In this document: positions 1 through 7,808 of the stretch, in pieces
How the letters are laid out: each line of letters opens with the position of its first letter
Position numbering within the stretch: position 1 is the stretch's first letter
DNA from: Streptomyces barringtoniae
GTDB lineage: Bacteria; Actinomycetota; Actinomycetes; Streptomycetales; Streptomycetaceae
Assembly (NCBI RefSeq): GCF_020819595.1
Contig: NZ_JAJHNP010000006.1
Span: 186,001-250,000 of the forward strand
Direction: 5' to 3'
DNA: 64,000 bases
Position numbers and translations under genes: made by a program
The notes under the pieces: model-generated
What the model was told of the DNA's origin: nothing
The model's database searches: none
What the model saw: only the letters and a program-made list of their open reading frames with translations

Positions 1-356
1 CCGACCTGTTCACCGAGGACGGCGTCTGGGAGTGGCCTCCGCCGGGGGACGGGCGCCGGATCGAGGGCCGGGAGGCGCTGCGCGCGTACTTCGGCTCCCG
101 CCCCGCCGACCGGCTCTCCCGCCGCCTGATGTCCAATGTGCTGGTCACGATCACCGGCCCGGACTCGGCGAGCGCCACCTCGTACTTCGCGACGTACCGC
201 GTCGACGGATACGAGGGAGGCGACCCCGTTCCCGCCGGGCCGCCCGTCCAGGTGGGTCACTACGAGGACACCTTCCGCCGGGTCGACGGCAAGTGGCTGA
301 TCGCCTCCCGCACCCTGCACCTGCCCTTCGGCGGCGACACCCCGAGGGTCGGCTAG
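1..356 (+). CDS. SnoaL-like / NTF2-fold protein, 5' end cut by the window edge
   Basis: The last 117 codons of a small protein, read in the frame starting at base 3 and ending with TAG at 354-356. The residues fit the SnoaL/NTF2-like fold: an FTEDGVWEW strand, a GREALRAYF helix and a closing strand-rich part with HYEDTFRRVDGKWLIASRTL. This fold is used by small isomerases, cyclases and many proteins of unknown role, so no substrate can be named. Its stop codon overlaps by two bases the stop of the convergent kinase gene. Codon third positions are strongly G/C, as expected for a real gene. Confidence 0.8.
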   Translation, partial: DLFTEDGVWEWPPPGDGRRIEGREALRAYFGSRPADRLSRRLMSNVLVTITGPDSASATSYFATYRVDGYEGGDPVPAGPPVQVGHYEDTFRRVDGKWLIASRTLHLPFGGDTPRVG

Positions 357-1051
357 GGGATGGGGCGCCACTGCGCCACGCTGCGTATCAACTGCTCGGC
401 GTCCGCGAGGAGTTCGACCTCGCGGGCCGTCATCGTCGGATTGGCCGCCCTGCGCCTGCGCGCCTGAGTCAGCCCCTCCTCCGTGAGGTCCGACGGGTCG
501 GCCAGCAAGGCCGCGAGCATGTCGTGGGCCGGACCGGCGAGCGGGGTGTCGTCCACGGCGACCTGGGCGAGGATCACCGCCGACATGCCCCAGTCCAGGC
601 CGGGGTGACCGTCCTCGGTGTTGGACCAGTCGATCACGCGGGGGCCGTCGGGGGTGAGCATCACGTTGTCGGGGTGCAGGTCGAGGTGGAGCACGCGGGC
701 TCGCGGGTCGGCCGGGTCCCGGCCCGGTACGGCGTGCAGTTGCCGCAGCAGGGACGCCAACAGGGTGCCCGCCTCCGCCACGTCGGCCCGCCCCTCGGTG
801 AGGGCGGTCAGCAGGGTCGGGCCGGACAGTCGTTCCAGCACCAGGTCGGTGCGTGAGCCGGTGGGCCGTACCCGGGGTGCCGGATAGCCGTGTTGCCGGA
901 CGTACGCCATCACGGCGCCCTCGGCGGCCGCGTCCCCCCAGCCGTCCCGGTCGCGGCGCAGCACCCAGGCGTCGTCGATCTCGTACACGTCGGCCGAGCG
1001 GCCCGCGCCCAGCAGTCTCCCCGTTTCCGCCACGACCGTGACCCTAGTCAC
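353..1051 (-). CDS. Aminoglycoside phosphotransferase-like (APH/choline kinase fold) kinase
   Basis: A 232-residue protein starting at GTG 1051. An in-frame ATG lies much further upstream, but the extra residues there look non-coding and would run across the B12 riboswitch. The kinase fold is clear: a nucleotide-loop strand LLGAGRSADVYEID near residue 10, the Brenner motif HLDLHPDNVML near residue 140 with catalytic Asp and Asn, and the metal-binding VIDWSN that replaces DFG. The family transfers phosphate to small alcohols or amines. The substrate cannot be told, and antibiotic resistance is only one possibility. It faces away from the B12 operon and converges with the SnoaL-like gene. Confidence 0.85.
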   Translation of the reverse strand: MTRVTVVAETGRLLGAGRSADVYEIDDAWVLRRDRDGWGDAAAEGAVMAYVRQHGYPAPRVRPTGSRTDLVLERLSGPTLLTALTEGRADVAEAGTLLASLLRQLHAVPGRDPADPRARVLHLDLHPDNVMLTPDGPRVIDWSNTEDGHPGLDWGMSAVILAQVAVDDTPLAGPAHDMLAALLADPSDLTEEGLTQARRRRAANPTMTAREVELLADAEQLIRSVAQWRPIP

Positions 1052-1109
1052 CGCACCACCGTGTGCACAGCCACTCCTCAGCGCGCTCTGGACGGCCGGT
1101 AAAGTGGCG

Positions 1110-1260
1110 GCGTCGTCATCACACCCGTACGGGGGGAAGCCGGTGCAATTCCGGCGCTGACCCTCCCCCAACTCTCGGCTTCGCTCGAGCCGGGGGCACC
1201 CCCATCCGTGAGCCGCCATTCGGCGGTGAGCCGGACCGCCCCGGGCGGGACGTTGACCGG
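1110..1260 (+). promoter_or_regulatory. Cobalamin (B12) riboswitch
   Basis: Positions 1131-1166 carry the conserved cobalamin-riboswitch core, with GGGAAGCCGGTG followed by AATTCCGGCGCTGACCC. A B12-box-like AGCCGGACCGCC lies at 1229-1240. Between them, 1165-1205 is a hairpin of a type repeated in Streptomyces genomes, apparently filling the variable peripheral stem. The element lies in the leader of the five-gene ECF operon that begins at 1376. By family knowledge it represses the operon when adenosylcobalamin is abundant. The boundaries are approximate. Confidence 0.85.
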
Positions 1261-1375
1261 CTCGCGTGCGTCGGCGGTCCGCCGCGCACGGCACCGTCGA
1301 GGTTTACGGAGCCGAGCCGCCCGGGGTGTCTCCCGTGCGCTGCCCGGCTCCCCGCAGGAGAGGCAGTCGCCGACC

Positions 1376-2599
1376 ATGAACGTCCGCCGCAGTGCCGCGG
1401 CTCTCGCCGCCATAGGCGTGCTGGCCGCCGCCGCGCCCGCCACGGCCGCCGGGCAGTCCCCGTCCCCCTCTCCCAAGGTCGCGATCCCGTCCGGGCTGTA
1501 CGGAAAGTCCGACCCGACCTACGACGGCGTGTGGCGTCAGTCGCTGACGCTCATCGCCCAGCGGACCCTCGGCTACCGGCCGGCGGCGCAGGCCGTGGAC
1601 TGGCTCGCCGGCCAGCAGTGCGCGAGCGGCGCCTTCGCCGCGTTCCGCGCCGCCCCCGCCAAGGCCTGCGACGGCAAGGTCATGGTGGACACCAACAGCA
1701 CGGCCGCGGCCGTCCAGGCCCTGAAGGCGGCCGGCGGGCACGACGACGCCGTCGGCAAGGCGGTGACCTGGCTGAAGTCCGTGCAGAACAAGGACGGCGG
1801 CTGGGGCTACTCGCCCGGCGGGGCCAGCGACACCAACTCAACCTCCGTCGTCATCGGCGCGCTCGCGGCGACGGGCATGGATCCGGCGAGCGCCGGCAAG
1901 GCGGGCAAGTCCCCCTACGACCTCCTCGCCGCCATGGCCCTCCCCTGCGACCAGGACGGCGGCGGCGCCCTCGCCTACCAGCCGGACAAGAAGGGCAAGC
2001 CGGCCGCCAACGCGGACGCCACGGCGGCCGGGGTGCTCGGCGCCCTCGGCAAGGGGTTCGTGGCCCAGGCCGGCAGGGCGCCCGCGCACAACGCGTGCGC
2101 CAAGGCCGGCCGTCCCACCCCGGCCCAGGTCGCCGACAACGCCGGCGCCTATCTGGCCGCGGCCGTGGGCAGGACGGGGCACCTGCAGTCCGCGCTGCCC
2201 GGCGCCAAGGACCAGCCGGACTTCGGCAACACCGCGGACGCGGTGGTCGCGCTCGCCGCGGACGGCCGGACCGAGCAGGCGAAGACGGCGTACGACTGGC
2301 TGGAGAAGAACGCCGGGAACTGGGCGGCGCAGAGCGGTCCGGCGGCGTACGCCCAGCTGATCCTCGCCGCGCACGCGGTCGGCGCCCAGCCCGGTGACTT
2401 CGGCGGCACCAGCCTGGTCCGGTCCCTCAACGAGCTCGGCCCGGCACCGGCCATGGACTCCGCCGCGCACGAGACGAAGAAGGCCGAGAGGTCCGGCAGC
2501 GGGTCGGGCCTCGGCGTCTGGTGGTTCGTCGGCGTCTGCCTCGTCGCGGGCATCGGCGTCGGCTTCCTGCTCAGCGGCCGGAAGAAGCGGCAGCCGTGA
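1376..2599 (+). CDS. Secreted, membrane-anchored alpha/alpha-barrel protein (prenyltransferase/squalene-oxidase repeats), putative surface cobalamin-binding protein
   Basis: A 407-residue protein starting at ATG 1376 behind a GGAGAGG ribosome site. Residues 1-26 are a signal peptide (cleavage near ATAAG). The body has repeated helical units with WLxxxQxxDGGWGY-type QW motifs (for example the unit around VTWLKSVQNKDGGWGY), the alpha6/alpha6 barrel shared by squalene cyclases and by the alpha domain of intrinsic factor and transcobalamin. No DxDD cyclase motif is visible. A C-terminal membrane helix of about 22 residues is followed by GRKKRQP, so the barrel faces outward. It is first in a B12-riboswitch ECF operon, and its stop overlaps the next start. 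I infer capture of cobalamin at the cell surface; the binding itself is not proven. Confidence 0.85.
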   Translation: MNVRRSAAALAAIGVLAAAAPATAAGQSPSPSPKVAIPSGLYGKSDPTYDGVWRQSLTLIAQRTLGYRPAAQAVDWLAGQQCASGAFAAFRAAPAKACDGKVMVDTNSTAAAVQALKAAGGHDDAVGKAVTWLKSVQNKDGGWGYSPGGASDTNSTSVVIGALAATGMDPASAGKAGKSPYDLLAAMALPCDQDGGGALAYQPDKKGKPAANADATAAGVLGALGKGFVAQAGRAPAHNACAKAGRPTPAQVADNAGAYLAAAVGRTGHLQSALPGAKDQPDFGNTADAVVALAADGRTEQAKTAYDWLEKNAGNWAAQSGPAAYAQLILAAHAVGAQPGDFGGTSLVRSLNELGPAPAMDSAAHETKKAERSGSGSGLGVWWFVGVCLVAGIGVGFLLSGRKKRQP

Positions 2600-3222
2600 G
2601 GGCCGTCCGCCGCGCCGCGAGCCTGCTGTGCGCCGCGCTGGTCCTGCTGGCCGGGGCGGGGCAGGCGCACGCCACCGGTTACCGCTACTGGTCCTTCTGG
2701 GAGCGGTCGGGCGGGCACTGGGCGTATGCCACGCAGGGCCCGTCGACCGCCCGTCCCGACGACGGTGCCGTGGAGGGCTTCCGCTTCGCGGTGAGCGCGG
2801 ACTCGGCGGACGCGAGCCGGCCGCGCGGGGCGGCGGACTTCGGCACGATCTGTTCGGGCACCCCCGCCAGGTCCGGTACGAAACGGGTGGCTCTGGTCCT
2901 CGACTTCGGCACCCCCGCGGACGCGCCGTCCGGCGAGACACCGCCGGCCCGCCGTACGGCGTGCGCCCGCGTGTCGCCCGACGCGACGACCGCCGACGCC
3001 CTGGCGGCCGTCGCCCCGCCCCTGCGCTACGACACCAACGCCCTGCTGTGCGCGATCGCGGGGTATCCGAAGAAGGGGTGCGGGGAACAGGTGGCCTCCG
3101 GCCGGAAGAGCGGCTCGGACAGCGGGCCTTCTCTGGGGTTGCCGGTCGGTGCGGGGGCGGTCGTCCTCCTGGGAGGCGCGGCGGTGTGGCAGTTCCGACG
3201 GCGGCGCAATGTCTCGGGATGA
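2596..3222 (+). CDS. Secreted membrane-anchored protein of the B12 ECF operon
   Basis: A 208-residue protein whose GTG start overlaps the preceding stop as GTGA. It has a signal peptide (AASLLCAALVLLAGAGQAHA), a Trp/Tyr-rich extracellular part (GYRYWSFWERSGGHWAYA, with about five cysteines), and a C-terminal membrane helix ending in an Arg-rich RRRRNVSG tail. The same layout as its upstream neighbour (signal, ectodomain, anchor, basic tail) suggests that the two work together outside the membrane. I do not recognise a named domain. The short WSFW/HWAYA start is reminiscent of DUF4430-type beta domains that pair with the alpha barrel in transcobalamins, but this is only a resemblance. Confidence 0.8.
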   Translation: MRAVRRAASLLCAALVLLAGAGQAHATGYRYWSFWERSGGHWAYATQGPSTARPDDGAVEGFRFAVSADSADASRPRGAADFGTICSGTPARSGTKRVALVLDFGTPADAPSGETPPARRTACARVSPDATTADALAAVAPPLRYDTNALLCAIAGYPKKGCGEQVASGRKSGSDSGPSLGLPVGAGAVVLLGGAAVWQFRRRRNVSG

Positions 3223-4363
3223 CTGCGGGCCGGATGTGGCTGGTCGCGCAGTTCCCCGCGCTCCTGGGGAACCGCAGCACCGCACACTGCGAAGTGCCGT
3301 TCATCCCGGTGCCTGGTGGCTCTGGGCGTTGAGTCTCGGTACCGCCGCCACCCGCACCACCAACCCCCTCCTCCTCGCCCTGCTCATATCCGCCTCCGCC
3401 TACGTCGTCGCGACGCACCGCAGCACCACCGGCGCCCCCACCGCCCACGCCTACACGGCCTTCGCCAAACTCGCCCTCGCCGTGCTCCTCGTCCGCGTCG
3501 TCTTCGCGGTGGCGCTGGGCTCCCCCATCCCCGGCACCCACACCCTCGTCACCCTCCCCGAGGTCCCCCTCCCCCACTGGGCGCAGGGCATCCGTCTGGG
3601 CGGAAGGGTCACGGCGGAGGCGCTCGTCTTCGCCGCCTACGACGGGCTGAGGCTGGCCGCCCTCCTGGTCTGCGTCGGCGCGGCGAACGCGCTCGCCGGC
3701 CCCACCCGCCTGCTCAAGTCCCTCCCCGGCGCGCTGTACGAGACCGGCGTCGCCGTGGTCGTCGCCCTCACCTTCGCCCCGCACCTCATCGCCGACGTCC
3801 GGCGTCTGCGCGCCGCCCGCCGCCTGCGGGGCCGTCCGGACCGGGGGCTGCGCGGCCTGCTCCAGGTCGGACTGCCGGTGCTGGAGGGCGCGTTGGAGCG
3901 CTCGGTCGCGCTCGCTGCGGCGATGGAGGCCCGCGGCTACGGCCGTACCGTCGAGGTTCCCGCCCGGATCCGCCGTACGACGGCCGCGCTCACCCTCGGC
4001 GGACTGCTCGGCGTGTGCGCGGGAACGTACGGACTGCTCACCGCGGAGGGCGGCGCGTACGGCGTCCCGTTGCTGCTCGCCGGTGTCGGCGCGGCCCTCG
4101 CGGGGCTGCGGCTCGGCGGCCGGCGTTCGCCGCGCACCCGGTACCGCCCGGACCCGTGGGACGTACGGGCCTGGCTGGTCACCGGCTCGGGCGCCGTGGT
4201 CGCCGCGCTGCTCAGCCTGGCCTCCGCCCGCGACCCGGAGGCGCTGCACCCGGGTGTCGTGCCCCTCGTCGCCCCCACCCTGCCCCTGTGGCCCGCCGCG
4301 GCGATCCTCCTCGCCCTTCTGCCCGCCTTCGTCGTACCCAAGGACCCCAGGGAGCCGTCGTGA
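3209..4363 (+). CDS. ECF transporter transmembrane (T) component, CbiQ/EcfT family
   Basis: A 384-residue integral membrane protein with several hydrophobic helices. It also has the coupling motif of EcfT proteins that contacts the ATPases: RAARRLRG near residue 210 and the canonical AAMEARGYG near residue 240. ATG 3209 overlaps the upstream gene by 14 bp. The family-like sequence begins at HPGAWWLWAL (about residue 33), so the first 30 residues are a local extension partly encoded by a dispersed Streptomyces repeat (3236-3277). GTG 3236 is an alternative start. Its role is to link the S component to ATP hydrolysis. It ends in a GTGA overlap with the ATPase gene. Confidence 0.9.
   Translation: MSRDDCGPDVAGRAVPRAPGEPQHRTLRSAVHPGAWWLWALSLGTAATRTTNPLLLALLISASAYVVATHRSTTGAPTAHAYTAFAKLALAVLLVRVVFAVALGSPIPGTHTLVTLPEVPLPHWAQGIRLGGRVTAEALVFAAYDGLRLAALLVCVGAANALAGPTRLLKSLPGALYETGVAVVVALTFAPHLIADVRRLRAARRLRGRPDRGLRGLLQVGLPVLEGALERSVALAAAMEARGYGRTVEVPARIRRTTAALTLGGLLGVCAGTYGLLTAEGGAYGVPLLLAGVGAALAGLRLGGRRSPRTRYRPDPWDVRAWLVTGSGAVVAALLSLASARDPEALHPGVVPLVAPTLPLWPAAAILLALLPAFVVPKDPREPS
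3236..3277 (+). repeat. Dispersed Streptomyces repeat, copy 1
   Basis: GTGGCTGGTCGCGCAGTTCC followed by CCGCGCTCCTGGGGAACC. The GTTCCCC/GGGGAAC arms can fold. It lies in frame in the first codons of the ECF T-component gene. Confidence 0.85.
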
Positions 4364-6069
4364 TCCGCTTCGAGGATGTCAGCGTGATGTACGACGGTGC
4401 GGCCGGACCCGCTGTGCGGGGCGTCGACTTCGAGGTGCCGGAGGGCGAACTCGTGCTGCTCGTCGGCCCCTCCGGGGTCGGCAAGTCGACCGTGCTCGGC
4501 GCGGTGAGCGGTCTCGTGCCGCACTTCACCGGCGGCACCCTGCGCGGCCGCGTCACGGTGGCGGGCCGGGACACCCGTACCCACAAGCCGCGTGAACTCG
4601 CCGACGTGGTCGGCACGGTGGGCCAGGACCCGCTCGCCCACTTCGTGACCGACACCGTGGAGGAGGAACTCGCCTACGGCATGGAGTCGTTGGGCCTCGC
4701 CCCGGAGGTCATGCGGCGCCGGGTCGAGGAGACCCTCGACCTGCTGGGGCTGGCCGGACTGCGCGACCGCCCGATCGCCACCCTCTCCGGTGGCCAGCGG
4801 CAGCGGGTCGCGATCGGCTCGGTCCTCACCCCGCACCCGCGGGTGCTGGTCCTGGACGAGCCGACCTCGGCCCTGGACCCGGCCGCGGCGGAGGAGGTCC
4901 TGGCGGTGCTCCAGCGCCTGGTCCACGACCTCGGCACGACGATCCTGATGGCCGAGCACCGCCTGGAACGCGTGATCCACTACGCCGACCGAGCCGTCCT
5001 CCTGCCCGGTCGCGGCGAGGCCCCGGTCGTCGGTTCCCTGCCCGAGGTGATGGCGGTGTCGCCGGTGTACCCCCCGGTGGTGGGCCTGGGCCGCCTGGCG
5101 GGCTGGTCGCCGCTCCCCCTGACCGTCCGGGACGCCCGCCGTCACGCCGCCGGCCTGAGGGAACGCCTGGTCACGTCCGCACCTGCGGGTGCGTCGGGGC
5201 TGGTCGCGCAGTTGCCCGCGCCCCGGGGCGCGGCCCCCGTAGCCGCGGACGGCCCTGGCACGGGGCGCCGACTCCGGTTCCGGCGCCGTCCCGCCCCCAC
5301 CCCAAAAACCCCGCAACCGCACACCGCCGAGGTCCGCTCCCTCTCCGTGCGGCGGGCCCGCATCGACGCCCTGCGGCGCGTGGACCTCACCGTCGCCCCC
5401 GGCGAGACCATCGCGCTCATGGGCCGCAACGGCGCCGGCAAGTCCACCCTCCTCGGCTCGCTCGTCGGACTGGTGGCGCCCAGTGCCGGAAACGTGCGGG
5501 TCGGCGGGGTCGAACCCCACCGCACCGCACCCCCCGACCTCGTACGCCGCGTCGGCCTGGTCCCCCAGGAACCGCGGGACCTCCTCTACGCCGACACGGT
5601 CGCCGACGAGTGCGCGGCGGCCGACCGGGACGCGGGAGCCGGGCCGGGGACCTGCCGGGCGCTGGTGTCGGAGCTGTTGCCGGGCATCACGGACGACACC
5701 CACCCCCGCGATCTGTCCGAGGGGCAGTGCCTGGCGCTCGCCCTGGCCGTCGTGCTGACCGCCCGCCCGCCCCTCCTCCTGCTCGACGAGCCGACCCGCG
5801 GCCTGGACTACGCGGCCAAGGCCCGCCTGGTGGCCGTGCTGCGCGGCCTGGCCGCCGAGGGCCACGCGATCGTGCTGGCCACGCATGACGTGGAGCTGGC
5901 GGCCGAGCTCGCGCACCGGGTGGTGCTGCTGGCGGAGGGGGAGGTCATCGCCGACGGGCCGACGGCGCAGATCGTCGTCTCCTCGCCGTCCTTCGCCCCG
6001 CAGGTGACGAAGATCCTCGCCCCGCAGCAGTGGCTCACCGTCGCCGAAGTACGCAAGGCCCTGGCATGA
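4360..6069 (+). CDS. ECF transporter double ATPase (two fused ABC domains)
   Basis: A 569-residue protein with two nucleotide-binding domains in one chain. Domain 1 has Walker A GPSGVGKST (36-44), signature LSGGQRQR and Walker B VLVLDEPTSALD. Domain 2 has GRNGAGKST, the unusual signature LSEGQCLALA and LLLLDEPTRGLD with a THD switch. The fusion replaces the separate EcfA and EcfA' subunits and powers the transporter. The linker near residues 275-295 is encoded by a dispersed repeat (5198-5240) read in frame. Start GTG 4360 overlaps the T-component stop, and the end overlaps the S component as ATGA. The altered second signature suggests one weaker ATP site. Confidence 0.93.
   Translation: MIRFEDVSVMYDGAAGPAVRGVDFEVPEGELVLLVGPSGVGKSTVLGAVSGLVPHFTGGTLRGRVTVAGRDTRTHKPRELADVVGTVGQDPLAHFVTDTVEEELAYGMESLGLAPEVMRRRVEETLDLLGLAGLRDRPIATLSGGQRQRVAIGSVLTPHPRVLVLDEPTSALDPAAAEEVLAVLQRLVHDLGTTILMAEHRLERVIHYADRAVLLPGRGEAPVVGSLPEVMAVSPVYPPVVGLGRLAGWSPLPLTVRDARRHAAGLRERLVTSAPAGASGLVAQLPAPRGAAPVAADGPGTGRRLRFRRRPAPTPKTPQPHTAEVRSLSVRRARIDALRRVDLTVAPGETIALMGRNGAGKSTLLGSLVGLVAPSAGNVRVGGVEPHRTAPPDLVRRVGLVPQEPRDLLYADTVADECAAADRDAGAGPGTCRALVSELLPGITDDTHPRDLSEGQCLALALAVVLTARPPLLLLDEPTRGLDYAAKARLVAVLRGLAAEGHAIVLATHDVELAAELAHRVVLLAEGEVIADGPTAQIVVSSPSFAPQVTKILAPQQWLTVAEVRKALA
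5198..5240 (+). repeat. Dispersed Streptomyces repeat, copy 2 (coding)
   Basis: GGGCTGGTCGCGCAGTTGCC followed by CGCGCCCCGGGGCGCGGCC. It is read in frame as GLVAQLPAPRGAAP within the linker of the double ATPase. Confidence 0.85.
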
Positions 6070-6896
6070 GGGCCCCGAGCGCCGCGCGGCTGCACGCCGT
6101 CCGTCTCGGCCCCCGCTCGCTCGCCGCGCTGGCCCTGGTCAGCGCGGTCGGTGTGGTCGCCTTCGGCTGGCCCTTCCTCGCTCCGCCCACCTCGCAGCTG
6201 AGCGCCCACGCCCAGGACGCGCCCTGGCTCTTCGCGGGCCTGCTCGTCCTGCTGGTCGCGGTCGTGGGGGCGACGATCTCGGAGTCGGATCTCGGGCCGA
6301 AGGCCGTGGCCATGCTGGGCGTGCTGGCCGCGACGGGGGCCGCGCTGCGGCCGATCGGCGCGGGTACGGCGGGGATCGAGCCGATGTTCTTCCTGATGGT
6401 GCTCAGCGGGCGGGTGCTGGGCCCCGGCTTCGGGTTCACCCTGGGCTCGGTGACGATGTTCGCGTCCGCCCTGCTCACGGGCGGGGTCGGACCGTGGCTG
6501 CCGTTCCAGATGCTGTCGATGGGCTGGTTCACGATGGGCGCCGGGCTGCTGCCGGGCCCGGTCCGGCTGCGGGGCCGGGCCGAACTGCTGCTCCTCGCGG
6601 TCTACGGCTTCCTCGCCGCCTTCGCCTACGGCACGGTCATGAATCTGGCCGGGTGGCCGTTCATGGGCGGTGCCGCCTCGAACATCTCCTTCGGCGCCCA
6701 TGCCTCCGTCCCCGCCAACCTGGCCCGTTTCGTGGCCTACTGCCTGGCCACCTCGCTCGGCTGGGACCTGGGCCGGGCCCTGTGCACGGTGGTGCTGACC
6801 CTCGTCCTCGGCCCTGCCGTGCTGCGCGCGCTGCGCCGGGCCACGCGGCGGGCCGCTTTCGAGACCGCGGTCACATTCGACGACCCCGCCGCGTGA
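6066..6896 (+). CDS. ECF transporter S component, probable cobalamin-specific (CbrT-like)
   Basis: A 276-residue membrane protein with about six hydrophobic segments and the glycine-rich run RPIGAGTAGIEPMFFLMVLSG followed by GPGFGFTLG and GVGPWLPFQM, typical of ECF substrate-binding subunits. It ends the operon and overlaps the ATPase gene by 4 bp. The B12 riboswitch upstream makes cobalamin or a precursor the likely ligand. The assignment to the CbrT group rests on context and general resemblance, not on a search. A small hairpin (6901-6920) follows the stop. Confidence 0.87.
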   Translation: MRAPSAARLHAVRLGPRSLAALALVSAVGVVAFGWPFLAPPTSQLSAHAQDAPWLFAGLLVLLVAVVGATISESDLGPKAVAMLGVLAATGAALRPIGAGTAGIEPMFFLMVLSGRVLGPGFGFTLGSVTMFASALLTGGVGPWLPFQMLSMGWFTMGAGLLPGPVRLRGRAELLLLAVYGFLAAFAYGTVMNLAGWPFMGGAASNISFGAHASVPANLARFVAYCLATSLGWDLGRALCTVVLTLVLGPAVLRALRRATRRAAFETAVTFDDPAA

Positions 6897-6900
6897 CGGG

Positions 6901-6920
6901 CGGCACAGCGGACGGTGCCG
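6901..6920 (+). terminator. Weak hairpin after the ECF operon
   Basis: CGGCAC (6901-6906) pairs with GTGCCG (6915-6920) around an 8-base loop just after the S-component stop. There is no T-run, as is common in Streptomyces. It is short, so the terminator call is tentative. Confidence 0.4.
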
Positions 6921-7261
6921 CTGGGTGAGGCGCCGTATCCAGGTCGTGAGCGAGACGGTGAAGCACCCCACATGACGCACGTCACCTACGATTCGGGGCC
7001 GTAGCGACAAATGTCCGATACATCCCTTCGGACACCCCCGCTGACCTGCGCTTTGCGACCCACGTCACAGAGCCGACCTTTCCCGCCCATCCGGCCACAA
7101 CTAGTAAAAGGGGTCATTGCGGACGGCTTTCCGGGCTGCTTCTCTGGACGACGTCGCCAGGCGCCACAGTCCCCCCGGGGGCGCGGCGCCGACGCATGAG
7201 GCCACATCGCGTGGTCCGTCCCATGCGGGCGATCCCCTGTCCCCGACGCAAGAGGTACTCC
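6921..7261 (+). promoter_or_regulatory. Long leader/promoter region of the secreted transglycosylase gene
   Basis: A 341-bp stretch without a credible gene. It includes small dyads containing ACGTCAC (6973-6984 and 7064-7074) and a G/C-rich hairpin-forming segment at 7160-7190. Streptomyces cell-wall hydrolase genes often have long leaders with c-di-AMP (ydaO) riboswitches. I looked for that consensus and could not match it, so this is recorded only as an unexplained leader. Confidence 0.35.
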
Positions 7262-7675
7262 GTGTCCGTCTCCTTCATCCGCCGCATCGCTTCCCCGAAG
7301 AAGGCCCTCACCGTCGCCGCCGTGGCCGCCGCCACCGCCGGCATGGCTCTGAGCGCGGCGCCCGCACAGGCCGCCCCCACCTCGGCCTCCTCCGCCCAGG
7401 CGATCGCGCACAAGATGATCCCGGACGCCGCGCAGTTCAACGCCTTCAGCAAGATCGTCTCGCACGAGAGCGGCTGGAACCCGAGCGCCACCAACAGCTC
7501 CTCCGGCGCCTACGGCCTGGTCCAGGCCCTGCCGGGCTCCAAGATGTCCTCCGCCGGTTCCGACTGGAAGACCAACCCGGCCACCCAGATCAAGTGGGGC
7601 CTGGACTACATGAACTCCCGCTACGGCAGCCCGCTGAAGGCCTGGAGCTTCTGGCAGGCCAACGGCTGGTACTGA
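7262..7675 (+). CDS. Secreted transglycosylase-like (SLT domain) protein
   Basis: A 137-residue protein starting at GTG 7262, six bases after the AGAGG ribosome site at 7251-7255. Residues 1-36 form a long twin-charged signal peptide ending in AAPAQAA. The mature part is a compact SLT/lysozyme-like domain: KIVSHESGWNPSATNSSSGAYGLVQALP, where the Glu after SH is the expected catalytic acid, and a closing WGLDYMNSRYGSPLKAWSFWQ. It presumably cleaves the peptidoglycan glycan strand during growth or germination. It stands alone, with a strong terminator after it. An in-frame ATG at 7196 is less likely because it would precede the ribosome site. Confidence 0.88.
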   Translation: MSVSFIRRIASPKKALTVAAVAAATAGMALSAAPAQAAPTSASSAQAIAHKMIPDAAQFNAFSKIVSHESGWNPSATNSSSGAYGLVQALPGSKMSSAGSDWKTNPATQIKWGLDYMNSRYGSPLKAWSFWQANGWY

Positions 7676-7705
7676 GCCACTCGGTAGCCGCCCCCCGGCA
7701 CACAC

Positions 7706-7739
7706 GCGCACCCTCGCCCCTCGACGGGCGGGGGTGCGC
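7706..7739 (+). terminator. Strong terminator after the transglycosylase gene
   Basis: GCGCACCC-TCGCCC pairs with GGGCG-GGGGTGCGC around a CTCGAC-type loop, giving about 13 pairs with one bulge. It lies 31 bp after the stop and before the convergent P450 gene. Confidence 0.75.
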
Positions 7740-7808
7740 GCGCATGTCCGGCCCTGCCGCCAAAGACATGCCGACGTGGTCGTATGACGAGGGAGTCACC
7801 CTGCCGAC

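Noticed and set aside
353..1294. Longer start for the kinase gene
   Set aside because: The extra N-terminus would cross the B12 riboswitch and reads as Arg/Gly/Ala-rich non-coding translation.
6921..7261. Possible ydaO (c-di-AMP) riboswitch before the transglycosylase gene
   Set aside because: Expected from Streptomyces biology of wall hydrolases, but the conserved blocks could not be found in the sequence.
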